Shown here: in pieces, positions 46,087 to 54,975 of the stretch
Layout of the letters: every line of letters begins with the position of its first letter
Position numbering within the stretch: position 1 is the stretch's first letter
Assembly (NCBI GenBank): GCA_028278335.1
Contig: JANQEN010000020.1
Span: 1 to 64,000, forward strand
Direction: 5' to 3'
Source of the DNA: Chitinivibrionales bacterium
GTDB lineage: Bacteria > Fibrobacterota > Chitinivibrionia > Chitinivibrionales > JANQEN01
Length of the DNA stretch: 64,000 nt
The notes under the pieces: generated by a model
What the model was told of the DNA's origin: nothing
The model's input: the letters and a program-made list of their open reading frames with translations, nothing else
Databases searched by the model: none
Program-made: the position numbers and the translations under genes

Positions 46087-47058
46087 ATGAGTTCTAATGG
46101 TTTCCAGCACCTCGCCTTTTTAATTCTATTGGTAGTTCAAATATGCTTTTCCAACGCTTTCTTTGTCCCTGATGAATTACAGAAAAAGACCTCTCTTGGT
46201 GTAACCGTAGATCAGTTTTACTTTCACGATCATTCTCATCACACCTATATCCCAGCGAATGCTCCAAACAAAAACTTAAAAGAGCATGGGTATACTTATT
46301 TATTTGAATTAGAGGGTACTCTTGTTCAAAAAAATCCTAGGGGGCACTTTAAATTCTTTTCTGGATTGACAACCGGTTTTGGAACTGGAAACTATAAAGA
46401 TATTGAGGAAGAGGGCAATGTATACTTTGTGAGCTCTCCCAGGGAACATCCCAATTTCCTCTTTAATAGTGATTTTCAGATTGGACTAACCTCTACGGTA
46501 GATCACTTTTTTCTATCGCTTTTCTCAGGACTGGAGTATGATTTCAAACGAATCGAGCACTCCTTTACCAATGAGATTTACCAGTTTAAGGATGCTGTCT
46601 ATACCATGATAGATCTCCCCTTGGGCATCCAATTTGATTATGCTGTTCATCAAAATCTTGTGATTGGTGTCTCCTTTATCAATAAATTCATGCTCTATGG
46701 AAAATCAGAGAGTACTGAGCGACATAAGTCACCATTTTTGTCTACTGGTGAAAAGGATTTAGCCTTTCCCGAAACCAGATTGGTTAATAAATACGGTTTT
46801 GGCGTTAAGCTTCCTATCCAAGTTAAATTAGGCGAAACATTACGCTTAAGACTTACTCCCTGGTTTGATTATCGCCCCTTTGAAGAGGATACCTATGAAT
46901 TAGCAGTGCTACATATGGGACAATATATCATCGATAATATTGGTTCCGTGGATTCAAAGCAGTATCAAATAGGATTATCACTTTCGACTATGTTTTTTCG
47001 GAAAGTTAAAGACAAGGTAGACATTTCGAACAAATCAATTGGGCTCAAACATCAATGA
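46087..47058 (+). CDS. Exported barrel-like protein, tandem paralogue 1
   Basis: Start ATG 46087 with AAGGA 7 nt upstream places a signal peptide (FLILLVVQICFSNAF) properly. 323 residues. The mature part is beta-rich: LGVTVDQFYFHDHSHHTYIP, KEHGYTYLFELEGTL, FFSGLTTGFGTGNYKDI, DLPLGIQFDYAVHQNLVIGV, RLRLTPWFDYRPFEEDTY. The same segments occur in the next gene, so they are a tandem pair. An outer-membrane barrel of about 12-14 strands is inferred. A His-rich loop (HDHSHHTY) could bind metal. Confidence 0.72.
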   Translation: MSSNGFQHLAFLILLVVQICFSNAFFVPDELQKKTSLGVTVDQFYFHDHSHHTYIPANAPNKNLKEHGYTYLFELEGTLVQKNPRGHFKFFSGLTTGFGTGNYKDIEEEGNVYFVSSPREHPNFLFNSDFQIGLTSTVDHFFLSLFSGLEYDFKRIEHSFTNEIYQFKDAVYTMIDLPLGIQFDYAVHQNLVIGVSFINKFMLYGKSESTERHKSPFLSTGEKDLAFPETRLVNKYGFGVKLPIQVKLGETLRLRLTPWFDYRPFEEDTYELAVLHMGQYIIDNIGSVDSKQYQIGLSLSTMFFRKVKDKVDISNKSIGLKHQ

Positions 47059-47978
47059 ATAAAAAATCACTTTTTCTTTTCGTAATTATACTAGTAACTC
47101 AAATCAATCCAACATTTGCTAAAAAAGATAACAAGCTACTTTCTATTGGAAAGAAAAGCTATCTAGGTTTTCATCTAGATCAATTCTATCATCATAAAGT
47201 ATCTAAACATTCTAAAAGGGACCATATATTTAATAAAGAAAGAATTTACAAAGAGCATGGATATACTGGATTTATTGCATTAGAGGGAAAATTAATCCCC
47301 ACTAAACCACAACAACTGTTCTCCTTTTATACTGGTATAACATCAGGAATTGGATTTGCAAATTATAAAGATATTTACGAGCAATATGATTATATCCAGA
47401 TTAATAAATTTGATGGACATCCGAACTTTTTTTTTACTGGAGAGTATGAGGCTGGTTTACTTATTCAATTACAAAGAAACACCTTCTCCTTTTCTTCAGG
47501 TGTTGCCTATGAGTTTAACAAAACATCAAACGACTTCGAAGGTGCAATAACACATTACCAAGATTACCAATACAATCTTTTTGACATTCCTTTTGCAATC
47601 CAATGGGATTGTACAATTGGTAATCGACTAATACTTGGAGTCTCATTTATTAACCGGTTCATGGTGTATGGTAATACAGGAAGCTATATCAATTTTGAAC
47701 AGCCTTTAAATTCCGACGGCTTAACTAAAATAGAATTGCCGAAAACAGATCTTACCAATAAATATGGGCTTTCTGTTGAGTTACCTATTCAGATAGCCCT
47801 TAATAAAGTCATTAAAGTAAAATTCACACCATGGTTTAAGTATCGTCCCTTCAATGAAATCGATCATTTTGTTACATTAGGACATTTGGGTACCTACGAA
47901 ATATCAAGATATGGCTTTTTATATAGGAAATCATATCAAACAGGTATGGTTCTTTCGACTCTTTTTTGTAAAAGATAG
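47055..47978 (+). CDS. Exported barrel-like protein, tandem paralogue 2
   Basis: 307 residues, starting 4 nt inside the end of the previous gene (ATGA overlap), so the two are translationally coupled. Signal peptide MNKKSLFLFVIILVTQINPTFA. Counterparts to the first gene: LGFHLDQFYHHKVSKHSKRD, KEHGYTGFIALEGKL, FYTGITSGIGFANYKDI, DIPFAIQWDCTIGNRLILGV, KVKFTPWFKYRPFNEIDH. The His-rich loop is kept. Function unknown. A terminator follows. Confidence 0.74.
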   Translation: MNKKSLFLFVIILVTQINPTFAKKDNKLLSIGKKSYLGFHLDQFYHHKVSKHSKRDHIFNKERIYKEHGYTGFIALEGKLIPTKPQQLFSFYTGITSGIGFANYKDIYEQYDYIQINKFDGHPNFFFTGEYEAGLLIQLQRNTFSFSSGVAYEFNKTSNDFEGAITHYQDYQYNLFDIPFAIQWDCTIGNRLILGVSFINRFMVYGNTGSYINFEQPLNSDGLTKIELPKTDLTNKYGLSVELPIQIALNKVIKVKFTPWFKYRPFNEIDHFVTLGHLGTYEISRYGFLYRKSYQTGMVLSTLFCKR

Positions 47979-47994
47979 CTGTACATAAAAAAAA

Positions 47995-48014
47995 TGCCAC
48001 AAACAAATGTGGCA
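47995..48014. terminator. Terminator after the barrel pair
   Basis: TGCCACA (47995-48001) pairs with TGTGGCA (48008-48014) around a 6-nt loop, with A and T runs on the two sides. Confidence 0.78.
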
Positions 48015-48044
48015 CTTTTAAGAAGATGCACCCAAATAAAGAAG

Positions 48045-48806
48045 TTATAAATCATCGTTTTGGGATGACTCCGTCTCCTCTACTTGTTCATTTTCCTCAC
48101 GAGTTTCTCGCGCTTTAGCCCGTGTGTTGAGTTCAACAATGATCATATTCAACTCTTCAACAAGGGGTTCATAGGTTTCTGGCGATTGCTCAGCAAGGAA
48201 ATTAATATTGATTAACAGTAATCGAAGGTAGCCAGCCAAGGCTTGCTGCGATTGACGTAATTGTGGATAATCGCGGTTTGCCTCAGTATTGACCTTTTCC
48301 TCATAAAGCGCTTCAAATCCCCTTTGTGAAGCCTTAAGCTCGGCAAAGTATTGGGTTGCTTCTAAAGTTGCAAGCGCATCTGTTGCATCTTGCTCTTCCA
48401 AACGATTGATGAGCGCATTGAGCTGGGCTGTTTCATTGGCATAGCCTAACCGGTGAAGGTTCTTTCCAGTTTCTTCAAATATGCCATAGAGAATAATTGC
48501 AGCACCATGCTTTGTTGGGTCCTCATCTATTTTGGTTGAGGCAGCAATAAAGTCCCGCAAAAGAATAAAACGGGCATCACGATTACTATCCTTGCTGGCA
48601 AGTGCTGGAGTAAATTCACTTGCCCGCTGACGTGATAGCCCATCCTCTATTCCTTCTAATACAGGCTCAATTGCAGCAATGATACTGGAAACGGTTTCAT
48701 TTCCAGCAAAGGTTTCAGAGACAAGCGAAATAATCCGCTTGGCTCCGGTGTACAGTTCCTGAATCGACAATATGTAGCTCATCAAATGGATTATTATGGA
48801 TTTCAT
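48045..48806 (-). CDS. Helical protein of unknown function, possibly DUF6261-like
   Basis: 253 residues, cytosolic by composition, almost entirely helical with a long acidic tail (NTRAKARETREENEQVEETE). The opening (SYILSIQELYTGAKRIISLV, then RQRASEFTPAL) and the RDFIAASTKIDEDPTKHGAA segment remind me of the DUF6261 family of Bacteroidota, which is uncharacterised; this is a guess from memory. AAGGA precedes ATG 48806. It borders the repeat-rich island. Confidence 0.6.
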   Translation of the reverse strand: MKSIIIHLMSYILSIQELYTGAKRIISLVSETFAGNETVSSIIAAIEPVLEGIEDGLSRQRASEFTPALASKDSNRDARFILLRDFIAASTKIDEDPTKHGAAIILYGIFEETGKNLHRLGYANETAQLNALINRLEEQDATDALATLEATQYFAELKASQRGFEALYEEKVNTEANRDYPQLRQSQQALAGYLRLLLININFLAEQSPETYEPLVEELNMIIVELNTRAKARETREENEQVEETESSQNDDL

Positions 48807-48972
48807 AATAGATCCTTTCTTTTAAAGAAAACATTCAATTAATCTTTAACAACTATTGGTACTTTTTTTGATGCATCTTCTCGGATCTCTACATGTAATG
48901 AACCGAATCTATAGGGAATACGGTGGGGGATTTCTTTTATTGTTATTATTTTTATTTTTTTGTTTTTTTTGG

Positions 48973-48991
48973 TAGGGGCTCTCCGCCCCTA
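48973..48991. repeat. GC-rich hairpin after a poly-T tract
   Basis: TAGGGGC-TCTCC-GCCCCTA is a perfect 7-bp stem preceded by a T-rich tract of about 45 nt. It could be part of a structured intergenic repeat or a terminator. Single copy in this window. Confidence 0.5.
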
Positions 48992-49109
48992 AAACCCGGC
49001 AAGGAAAATACTTTTTATATCCCCTACATGCCTTCGGCATATCCCCATGGGAAAAACAATATAGATTGTATCTTTTTGTATCGAAATCGTAAAAACAGGT
49101 TTATTTGAT

Positions 49110-49690
49110 TAGAATTCGTTTGTTAAGCTGCAAATATTGGAATTTATGACTTACAATTGCGAGGGATGTTGCAGATTCTAGAATGGACTCCTTCATTTTG
49201 AGAGAGAGAATGCACCTTCTGGTAGGTACCCCCCCATTCTGTGAGAGGCAATACAATTCCTGACACATACTCCTGCAACCTGCGAGAGATATTGCAAATT
49301 CTGAAACGTGCTCCTGCAATCTGCGAGAGATAATGCAAGCTCTAACATTTGCTCCTGCAAATTGCAGGAGATACTGCAAATTCTGCAATATTCCATACAA
49401 ATGCGCTGACACAACTGCAATAAAAAACAAATACTTACGCAGCTTGCTAGAACACATGCAGCAACAAGCATTAGCGCAAACAGGTTGGTGGGAGCAAATG
49501 CAAATTCTGCAGAAGCTTTCGCAATATTGATTGTACAACTGCAGAAGTTGTCACAGCTCTCGCAGGTAATTTTGTACAAAAACATTTTCTGCATATTCTC
49601 TCGCAGATATGAATGTATTAGTGCAAAATCTACAGTTGAGCAAACAGAATTGAATGTAAAGGTGCAGATTCTAAAATTTGCTCATTAAGG
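49110..49690. repeat. Degenerate 41-bp tandem array of TGCA-centred dyads
   Basis: Core units at 49272, 49313 and 49354 share CTCCTGCAA-n-CTGCGAGAGATA-n-TGCAA. GC dinucleotides recur at offsets of 0, 7 and 19 bp in each 41-bp unit (for example 49275/49282/49294, 49316/49323/49335, 49357/49364/49376), and the same phase continues to 49439/49446/49458. Beyond about 49460 single dyads persist at 49500, 49541, 49623 and 49664 and at 49521, 49562 and 49603, again 41 bp apart, about fourteen units in all. The half-step of about 20 bp is two helical turns. Several frames are open on the minus strand only because the units lack stops, and 41 is not a multiple of three. A protein-binding or recombination array is inferred. 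Confidence 0.7.
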
Positions 49691-49883
49691 GTGTATTGTT
49701 GAAATGCAGGTATGGGAATTCAATCAACAAAGGGGAATGTATTATTGTAAATTCTGCATTTTGTGAAACAGGTTGAGATGGATAAATGCAAAATTGGGAT
49801 TTTATTGGATTGATTGGGGTGAGGTTATTTGTCATTTGGAATTGATTATCACAAAATTATTTGATAAACAGGTTTTAGTGAAA

Positions 49884-49979
49884 TCAGGCCTGAAAGGCCT
49901 AAACATACCAGCCCAGGGTAAACGAAGTGCAGCCCTGGGTTAACAAGCAACCACAAACAAAAATCAGCCTGTTAGGCAG
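49884..49979. repeat. Structured intergenic repeat with three GC-rich hairpins
   Basis: AGGCCT-GAA-AGGCCT (49886-49900), CCCAGGG...CCCTGGG (49912-49939) and GCCT-GTT-AGGC (49967-49977) form three successive stems. From memory this resembles a widespread dispersed intergenic repeat type with CAGGCC and AGCCCAGGG blocks in several bacterial phyla. Function is unknown. One copy in the window. Confidence 0.55.
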
Positions 49980-50136
49980 ACACTATAAATCCGTACAATT
50001 CCCTAATACCTTATTTGTTGCATAACGTAATTTACATACTACGAGTTTATAGTTTATACATTTGCTAACACTTTTTTAGCTGCAAAAGGACATATTCCAA
50101 AGATTTTAATATTCCGATTAAACCCGGAGGTGTATC

Positions 50137-52515
50137 ATCGATTTTAAAGATAGAACACTTGGATTATTTAGAGTCTTAGATCCCATTTTCCAGGGAGATG
50201 AGTTATTTGATTCAAATAAGCTTGAAGTGAAAGTCCATTCATTATTAAAAAAAGGAGTTAGAAATTTCGCCATCAATCTAAAAGAAGTAGATTATATTTA
50301 TTCAGACACAATTAATAAGTTTATCAATTTAAATCATCAAATTCTCAAGGTATATGGCAGACTAGCTCTTCTTTCTCCTGGTGAAGAAGTTGGGTTAATT
50401 TTAAAGCGAGCGGGAATTGAAAATTTTGTAAAAATTTATCCATCAGAAGAGGAGTTATTACGAGCCTCTGAGGAAATTGTTCAACAAACAGCAGCAATTG
50501 GAAATAATGAAAACGGCACAATAAATTTAGATCCCAACCCACCAGTCTCCGAGTTTGAAGATTTTCGGGAGGAAATCGGAAAAGCATTTGAAAGTCCTGG
50601 TACAACAAAAGGTTTTAGTCAACCAAGCACCCCTGGTACTTTTGAACCAAAATCCTTTCCTTCACCTGCGCAAGAGAGTATAAAGGAACAAAACCAAATA
50701 TCCGGTCATTTACATATCGACAAGGTTACATCTGAAGATTTGTTAGGGTATGATTTATATGCACATACTATTTATCGTTTTCTTGTGCACCCACAAACAA
50801 AAACGCCCTTAACCATAAGTATCCAGGCTCCCTGGGGTGGCGGCAAAAGTTCACTGATGCATATGATACAGAAAAAAATCGATTCCTTTAAAAATGAAAA
50901 CAGTAAAAAAAATGAACCTGGATTAAGTTTAAAAGGCCAACGTAAGTTTGTGAATGAATATATACATGGTGGTTCTTATGTACCAAAACTAGAGAGTTTA
51001 TCAAAAAGAGAATCAAAAATATGTACAATTTGGTTTAATCCATGGAAATATCAAAGCAAGGAACAAATTTGGGCAGGATTGGTAAACTCTATTGTGGAAG
51101 GATATGCTAAAAAGCTGACTCGCATTGAGGAAGAGAAGTTTTATCTCTATTTACATTTAAAAAGATTGGATCTTCATCGTCTTAGAAAGATGGTTTATAA
51201 CCAAGCCATTCATACCTTCATCAAATTAATAAAAAAAGGGGGTTGGTTTCTTCTTGCACTTGCTACTTCCTTGTTTGCCTTGCTTTATTTGTCAATAGAG
51301 AATATAGTACCATTGAAAATTGCTCTCCCATCAGGTGTCTCTATTTCGCTTCTTTATTTAATCCTGAATTACGTAAAGAAATCAAGAAAATCAAATCAGT
51401 CGAACTCATTTTCCAACTTTATCAAAGCCCCTGATTATAGCAAAAAGGAGGGGTTTATTGCTGAAGCTGAAAAGGATGTCGATGAAATCATTGAAACAAT
51501 TGAAGCCGATAAAATTCTCATTTTCATTGATGATTTAGACCGTTGCTCTCCGGAAAATGTATCTGAAGTATTTGAAGCATTAAACCTTTTTCTAGCAGGA
51601 GAGATGGACAAATGCATGTTTATCATTGGAATGGATTCAGAAATTGTGGCAGCTTCTCTATTGGTTGCCCACGAAAAAATAATTGACAAGTTGTCCATTC
51701 ATTCAGAAGATACCCATCTGGGATGGAAGTTTATGGACAAATTTATTCAACTACCCTTTATCATTCCTCCAATACAGGATAGAAACATTGAGAAGTATGC
51801 CCAGTCTCTCCTATCAACCAAGTTGATTAATAGAATTCCGGTTTCAAAAGAAGTGCAATCAGAATTAAGTAACATTGCAATTAATCCTTTTACCACAAAT
51901 CAAGAAAAAGAGCTTGATAAACAGCTCGACTCTCTTGCAAAGAAACATAAATATTCAAAGGAAGATATATCCGCGTTACATTACAAACACTATAGTAATA
52001 AAATCATGTCTAATATAGACAAAAGAATTGATGATTATTCTGATACAGATTCACCGTTAAAAAAGGCGCTACTCTCCTTTACAAAGGATTTTTCAACAAA
52101 TCCTCGGGAGATCAAACGATTTATTAATATGTTTAGGTTCATGTACTTTATCAAACTTGGCTACAGTGAGCGAAGTGACGGAGTAGCACCGGAGAATGAA
52201 CAGATATTGCGATGGATCAAATTAAGCATTCGCTGGCCCTCAATAATTCAATGGCTTTTTAGAGTAGAAAACTTATTAAAGAATCGGCAACTACAATTCA
52301 CCCAAACAGGAAACGCCCTCAATCTGTTGGAAACAGCTGCAACAAAAGCCAAGGAAGTTAAAAAATGGCAAGAACTCATTGCACAGGAACTCAATTTGTC
52401 ATACGAGTCACTCCCCTTTCTTAATAATAATGACCTCTATCAATTTTTTAAAGAGGAGGGAACATTACCCGTAGATAAGCGGCTATCCCATGGCTCCGGT
52501 AAAGGGATTTGGTGA
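50137..52515 (+). CDS. STAS-domain/KAP P-loop NTPase fusion
   Basis: Read from 50137 the frame gives 792 residues. Residues 1-110 look like a STAS domain (IDFKDRTLGLFRVLDPIFQ, then GVRNFAINLKEVDYIYSDT and LALLSPGEEVGLILKRAGIE), as in anti-sigma antagonists. After a linker comes a KAP NTPase: Walker A APWGGGKSS near 231, two transmembrane helices near 365-415 inserted in the P-loop domain, Walker B ILIFIDDLDRCSPE near 460, and a helical C-terminal lobe. No ATG, GTG or TTG precedes the STAS domain in frame; GGAGG (50126-50130) lies 6 nt before ATC 50137, the likely start. The first canonical start (GTG 50227) would delete the first STAS strand. KAP NTPases include phage-exclusion protein PifA, so a defence role is possible. 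The gene's 3' end is duplicated at 54671. Confidence 0.83.
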   Translation: MDFKDRTLGLFRVLDPIFQGDELFDSNKLEVKVHSLLKKGVRNFAINLKEVDYIYSDTINKFINLNHQILKVYGRLALLSPGEEVGLILKRAGIENFVKIYPSEEELLRASEEIVQQTAAIGNNENGTINLDPNPPVSEFEDFREEIGKAFESPGTTKGFSQPSTPGTFEPKSFPSPAQESIKEQNQISGHLHIDKVTSEDLLGYDLYAHTIYRFLVHPQTKTPLTISIQAPWGGGKSSLMHMIQKKIDSFKNENSKKNEPGLSLKGQRKFVNEYIHGGSYVPKLESLSKRESKICTIWFNPWKYQSKEQIWAGLVNSIVEGYAKKLTRIEEEKFYLYLHLKRLDLHRLRKMVYNQAIHTFIKLIKKGGWFLLALATSLFALLYLSIENIVPLKIALPSGVSISLLYLILNYVKKSRKSNQSNSFSNFIKAPDYSKKEGFIAEAEKDVDEIIETIEADKILIFIDDLDRCSPENVSEVFEALNLFLAGEMDKCMFIIGMDSEIVAASLLVAHEKIIDKLSIHSEDTHLGWKFMDKFIQLPFIIPPIQDRNIEKYAQSLLSTKLINRIPVSKEVQSELSNIAINPFTTNQEKELDKQLDSLAKKHKYSKEDISALHYKHYSNKIMSNIDKRIDDYSDTDSPLKKALLSFTKDFSTNPREIKRFINMFRFMYFIKLGYSERSDGVAPENEQILRWIKLSIRWPSIIQWLFRVENLLKNRQLQFTQTGNALNLLETAATKAKEVKKWQELIAQELNLSYESLPFLNNNDLYQFFKEEGTLPVDKRLSHGSGKGIW

Positions 52516-52525
52516 TGAATTACTA
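52221..52525. repeat. 305-bp direct repeat, left copy (3' end of KAP gene)
   Basis: Matches 54671-54975 over its full length at roughly 93% identity with no indels seen. Almost all differences are synonymous third-position changes in the KAP frame (for example AGC/AGT, CGC/CGT, CGG/CGA, GTT/GTA). The identity stops just after the TGATGAATTACTA following the KAP stop. Confidence 0.9.
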
Positions 52526-52540
52526 CCTCTGATGCACTAT

Positions 52541-53623
52541 TTAGTCGATGGAATACTTTTTAACTCTAAAAATGAGGCGCAATAAGGATAGTAGTAAACT
52601 TCCTTTCAAATCAGTTGGTTTCTGATTACATGGCTTACATAAAAAATCTGGTTCATAGGATTCTTTTCTTTCCATTAATTCTTTAAAGCTATGAGAAAAT
52701 ATGTCACCAAAGTCATATGAATGCGCTTGATCATTGACACATAGAGATGCACCGCTTGATGAAATGAAAAAACTTGCATTCCATAAACAGGGATACTTAA
52801 AACTTCGAAAAACATCAACAATTTCCATTATTGATTTATAAAACATCTTGTAGGAGTACATCAATTCAACCTGCACCGTGTTAATCTTTTTTTTGTTATA
52901 TTTCTTATAAATATCCTTGAACATATCAATAGTTTTATACTGTTTTTTAATAGCACCACTCCGGTTTGAGGTCGCCGGAAAAATAATGACCTTAATCTTG
53001 CCAACCCTATGCTTCTTTGCTGTCTTTGTTAAATGGTCAAGCATAGCGCTAATCCCATTTCTAACAATATCTCTTTGCGGGGGTGAGCAATGAAAATAAA
53101 GATCCTTTAGTCTGCCAGCTCCTTGCTCCTTAAAGCATTTTTCAACACCTTCAAATACTGATTCTAATAATGCATCTCCCTTCTCAGCATTTCCAACCAT
53201 CAGTTCACCATACTCTTTTGGATTGATTGTTGGAAGAGAAATGGTGGGTATAATGCTATTATCAATAATCGTCTGCATTATATCATTCCGATGTAATAAA
53301 AATGCATTTGTTACTAGGGAAATATTAGGTGGAGGAATTGAATAGCTCCATTGTTCAATCATTTTTCCAAATAGACCAATATGTTTCGAAAATCCTGGAT
53401 GCAATGTAGGTTCACCAGCACCAGAGTGTCCACAATGACGGATATATATTCCCTGTTTTGCAGCTTCTTCAATCCGTTCTACCAGCATTTGAGTTGCTTC
53501 CAATGTTTGATAATTTTTAGGACCTTTATAGGTAGGCTTATTAACTGAACAAAGCTTGCAGTTGTAATTACATATTCCATGTACTAAACAATTATTGATG
53601 GATAGTGGTCTTTTACTTCTCAA
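52541..53623 (-). CDS. Radical SAM/SPASM-type protein
   Basis: 360 residues. The [4Fe-4S]-binding C-x3-C-x2-C is GICNYNCKLCS near residue 18, followed by the SAM-binding GHSGAGEPT motif. The C-terminal region (CLWNASFFISSSGASLCVND, then FLCKPCNQ) has the Cys pattern of a SPASM/twitch auxiliary-cluster domain, typical of peptide-modifying enzymes. The start is TTG 53623, whose last two bases belong to the upstream TGA stop; GAGG lies just before it, so translation is coupled to the 264-residue partner. Peptide maturation is the family-based expectation. The substrate is unknown; no short precursor peptide was found beside it. It lies between the KAP repeats. Confidence 0.83.
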   Translation of the reverse strand: MRSKRPLSINNCLVHGICNYNCKLCSVNKPTYKGPKNYQTLEATQMLVERIEEAAKQGIYIRHCGHSGAGEPTLHPGFSKHIGLFGKMIEQWSYSIPPPNISLVTNAFLLHRNDIMQTIIDNSIIPTISLPTINPKEYGELMVGNAEKGDALLESVFEGVEKCFKEQGAGRLKDLYFHCSPPQRDIVRNGISAMLDHLTKTAKKHRVGKIKVIIFPATSNRSGAIKKQYKTIDMFKDIYKKYNKKKINTVQVELMYSYKMFYKSIMEIVDVFRSFKYPCLWNASFFISSSGASLCVNDQAHSYDFGDIFSHSFKELMERKESYEPDFLCKPCNQKPTDLKGSLLLSLLRLIFRVKKYSID

Positions 53624-54414
53624 TTTTGCCTCATTGCACTATAGTTATTATAGCCAAGCAATGGTTCTTCTGTCCCAGCTTTTAATGCAGCTTCTAAACG
53701 GTCATAATTTTCTTTCCCAAATAGCTTTTTAAATAGTCTTGTTACCCTATGGGAAAGAACCACATAGCAATTGCCATTAATATCACCATATTTATCACCA
53801 AGTATGACCGTTTCAACAAATTTATTATAATACTCAACATGTTTGTCTCTACTTGATCCAAGTATATTACATCTAAAAAGCCGTGATACAATAAAACACG
53901 CTTCGACCACTTTTAATAGAGACATGTTATACTCTTTTCCATCCTTCCGTGTAAAAATTCTCGAGGCTTCAATAAGATTTGGAAATTCTTTAGTACTAAA
54001 ATTTTCAATTAATTTGGCTTTAGGATATCCAATCATTTTGGAAGAAGGAAGTTCATCACCGAAAATAACAAATCTGAAGCAGACCTGGTCAGAATAAACA
54101 ATTATTGAGTGTTCATCAAATTCATCACTATCAATGTCAAAAACATATGGTTTAAACATTTTGTCAATAGACTTCTTCCCTAACCGTTCTCTATTTAAAT
54201 CTCGTAGTTTTATCAATCGTTCAACCATCAATTTGAGAATAAATTCTTCAGAGGTAGGAATGGCAAATCCCTTAGTTGACAACTCCTGTTTTAAAGTATC
54301 AGATACTTTTTGGTGGTTGTTTATCATACACTCAATTCGACGTTTTACCTCAAATAATTTATGGTGTGTTTGGGAGGATTTACATCTTCGGATGTAGTCA
54401 TCAAATTTGGACAT
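53620..54414 (-). CDS. Unknown protein coupled to radical SAM enzyme
   Basis: 264 residues, mainly alpha/beta with a helical N-terminus (EVKRRIECMINNHQKVSDTL). Segments SIIVYSDQVCFRFVIFGDEL and GNCYVVLSHRVTRLFKK suggest a compact domain, but no family is recognised. It ends in an unusual tail EPLLGYNNYSAMRQN. It overlaps the radical SAM start (TTGA overlap), so the two are made in fixed proportion. It may be the substrate or a partner of the radical SAM enzyme, which is inference from gene order only. Confidence 0.68.
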   Translation of the reverse strand: MSKFDDYIRRCKSSQTHHKLFEVKRRIECMINNHQKVSDTLKQELSTKGFAIPTSEEFILKLMVERLIKLRDLNRERLGKKSIDKMFKPYVFDIDSDEFDEHSIIVYSDQVCFRFVIFGDELPSSKMIGYPKAKLIENFSTKEFPNLIEASRIFTRKDGKEYNMSLLKVVEACFIVSRLFRCNILGSSRDKHVEYYNKFVETVILGDKYGDINGNCYVVLSHRVTRLFKKLFGKENYDRLEAALKAGTEEPLLGYNNYSAMRQN

Positions 54415-54670
54415 TGACCTATACCTAATGTGCTACTTGAATTCAAAGGGTTTATTATACGCTTAAAAATACTTCATCATTCCTTATTAATCAATAAATC
54501 CAAGCCACTATAAACTTTTGACAACTATTCCAAAATTGACTTATTTTTATCCCACTAAGTGTTAACGAACACTTTCAAAGTATTCAATAGGTCATTCAAT
54601 TTTCAGTAATTATTGATAGCTTGAACTATTGAGAGCTACTCCTCTAAAACTGCTGCAATAAAAGGCCCTA

Positions 54671-54965
54671 ATTAAGTATTCGTTGGCCCTCAATAATTCA
54701 ATGGCTTTTTAGAGTAGAAAACTTATTAAAGAATCGACAACTACAATTCACCCAAACAGGGAATGCCCTCAATCTGTTGGAAACATCGGCAACAAAAGCC
54801 AAAGAAGTAAAAAAATGGCAAGAACTCATTGCGCAGGAACTCAATTTGTCATACGAGTCACTCCCCTTTCTTAATAATAATGACCTCTATCAATTTTTTA
54901 AAGAGGAGGGAACATTACCAGTTGATAAGCGTCTTTCCCATGGCTCCGGTAAAGGAATTTGGTGA
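54671..54965 (+). pseudogene. 3' fragment of a second STAS-KAP-type NTPase gene
   Basis: The frame matches the last 97 codons of the KAP gene, including the stop (VEKKWQELIAQELNLSYES type C-terminus, 62 residues from ATG 54777 to TGA). Upstream of 54671 the homology ends abruptly and no P-loop part is present. The synonymous bias of the differences shows that this copy evolved as a functional gene before truncation. It is the right-hand direct repeat around the radical SAM pair. Confidence 0.88.
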
Positions 54966-54975
54966 TGAATTACTA
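54671..54975. repeat. 305-bp direct repeat, right copy
   Basis: Second copy of the 52221-52525 segment. Together they frame the 52526-54670 block that carries the radical SAM pair in the opposite orientation, as expected for a cassette exchange by homologous recombination or an insertion that split a tandem KAP pair. Confidence 0.88.

Noticed and set aside
49101-49594. Cys-rich open frames of 145, 133 and 64 residues on the minus strand
   Set aside because: Three frames overlap in a 41-bp non-triplet tandem array; no ribosome-binding site and no protein-like pattern.
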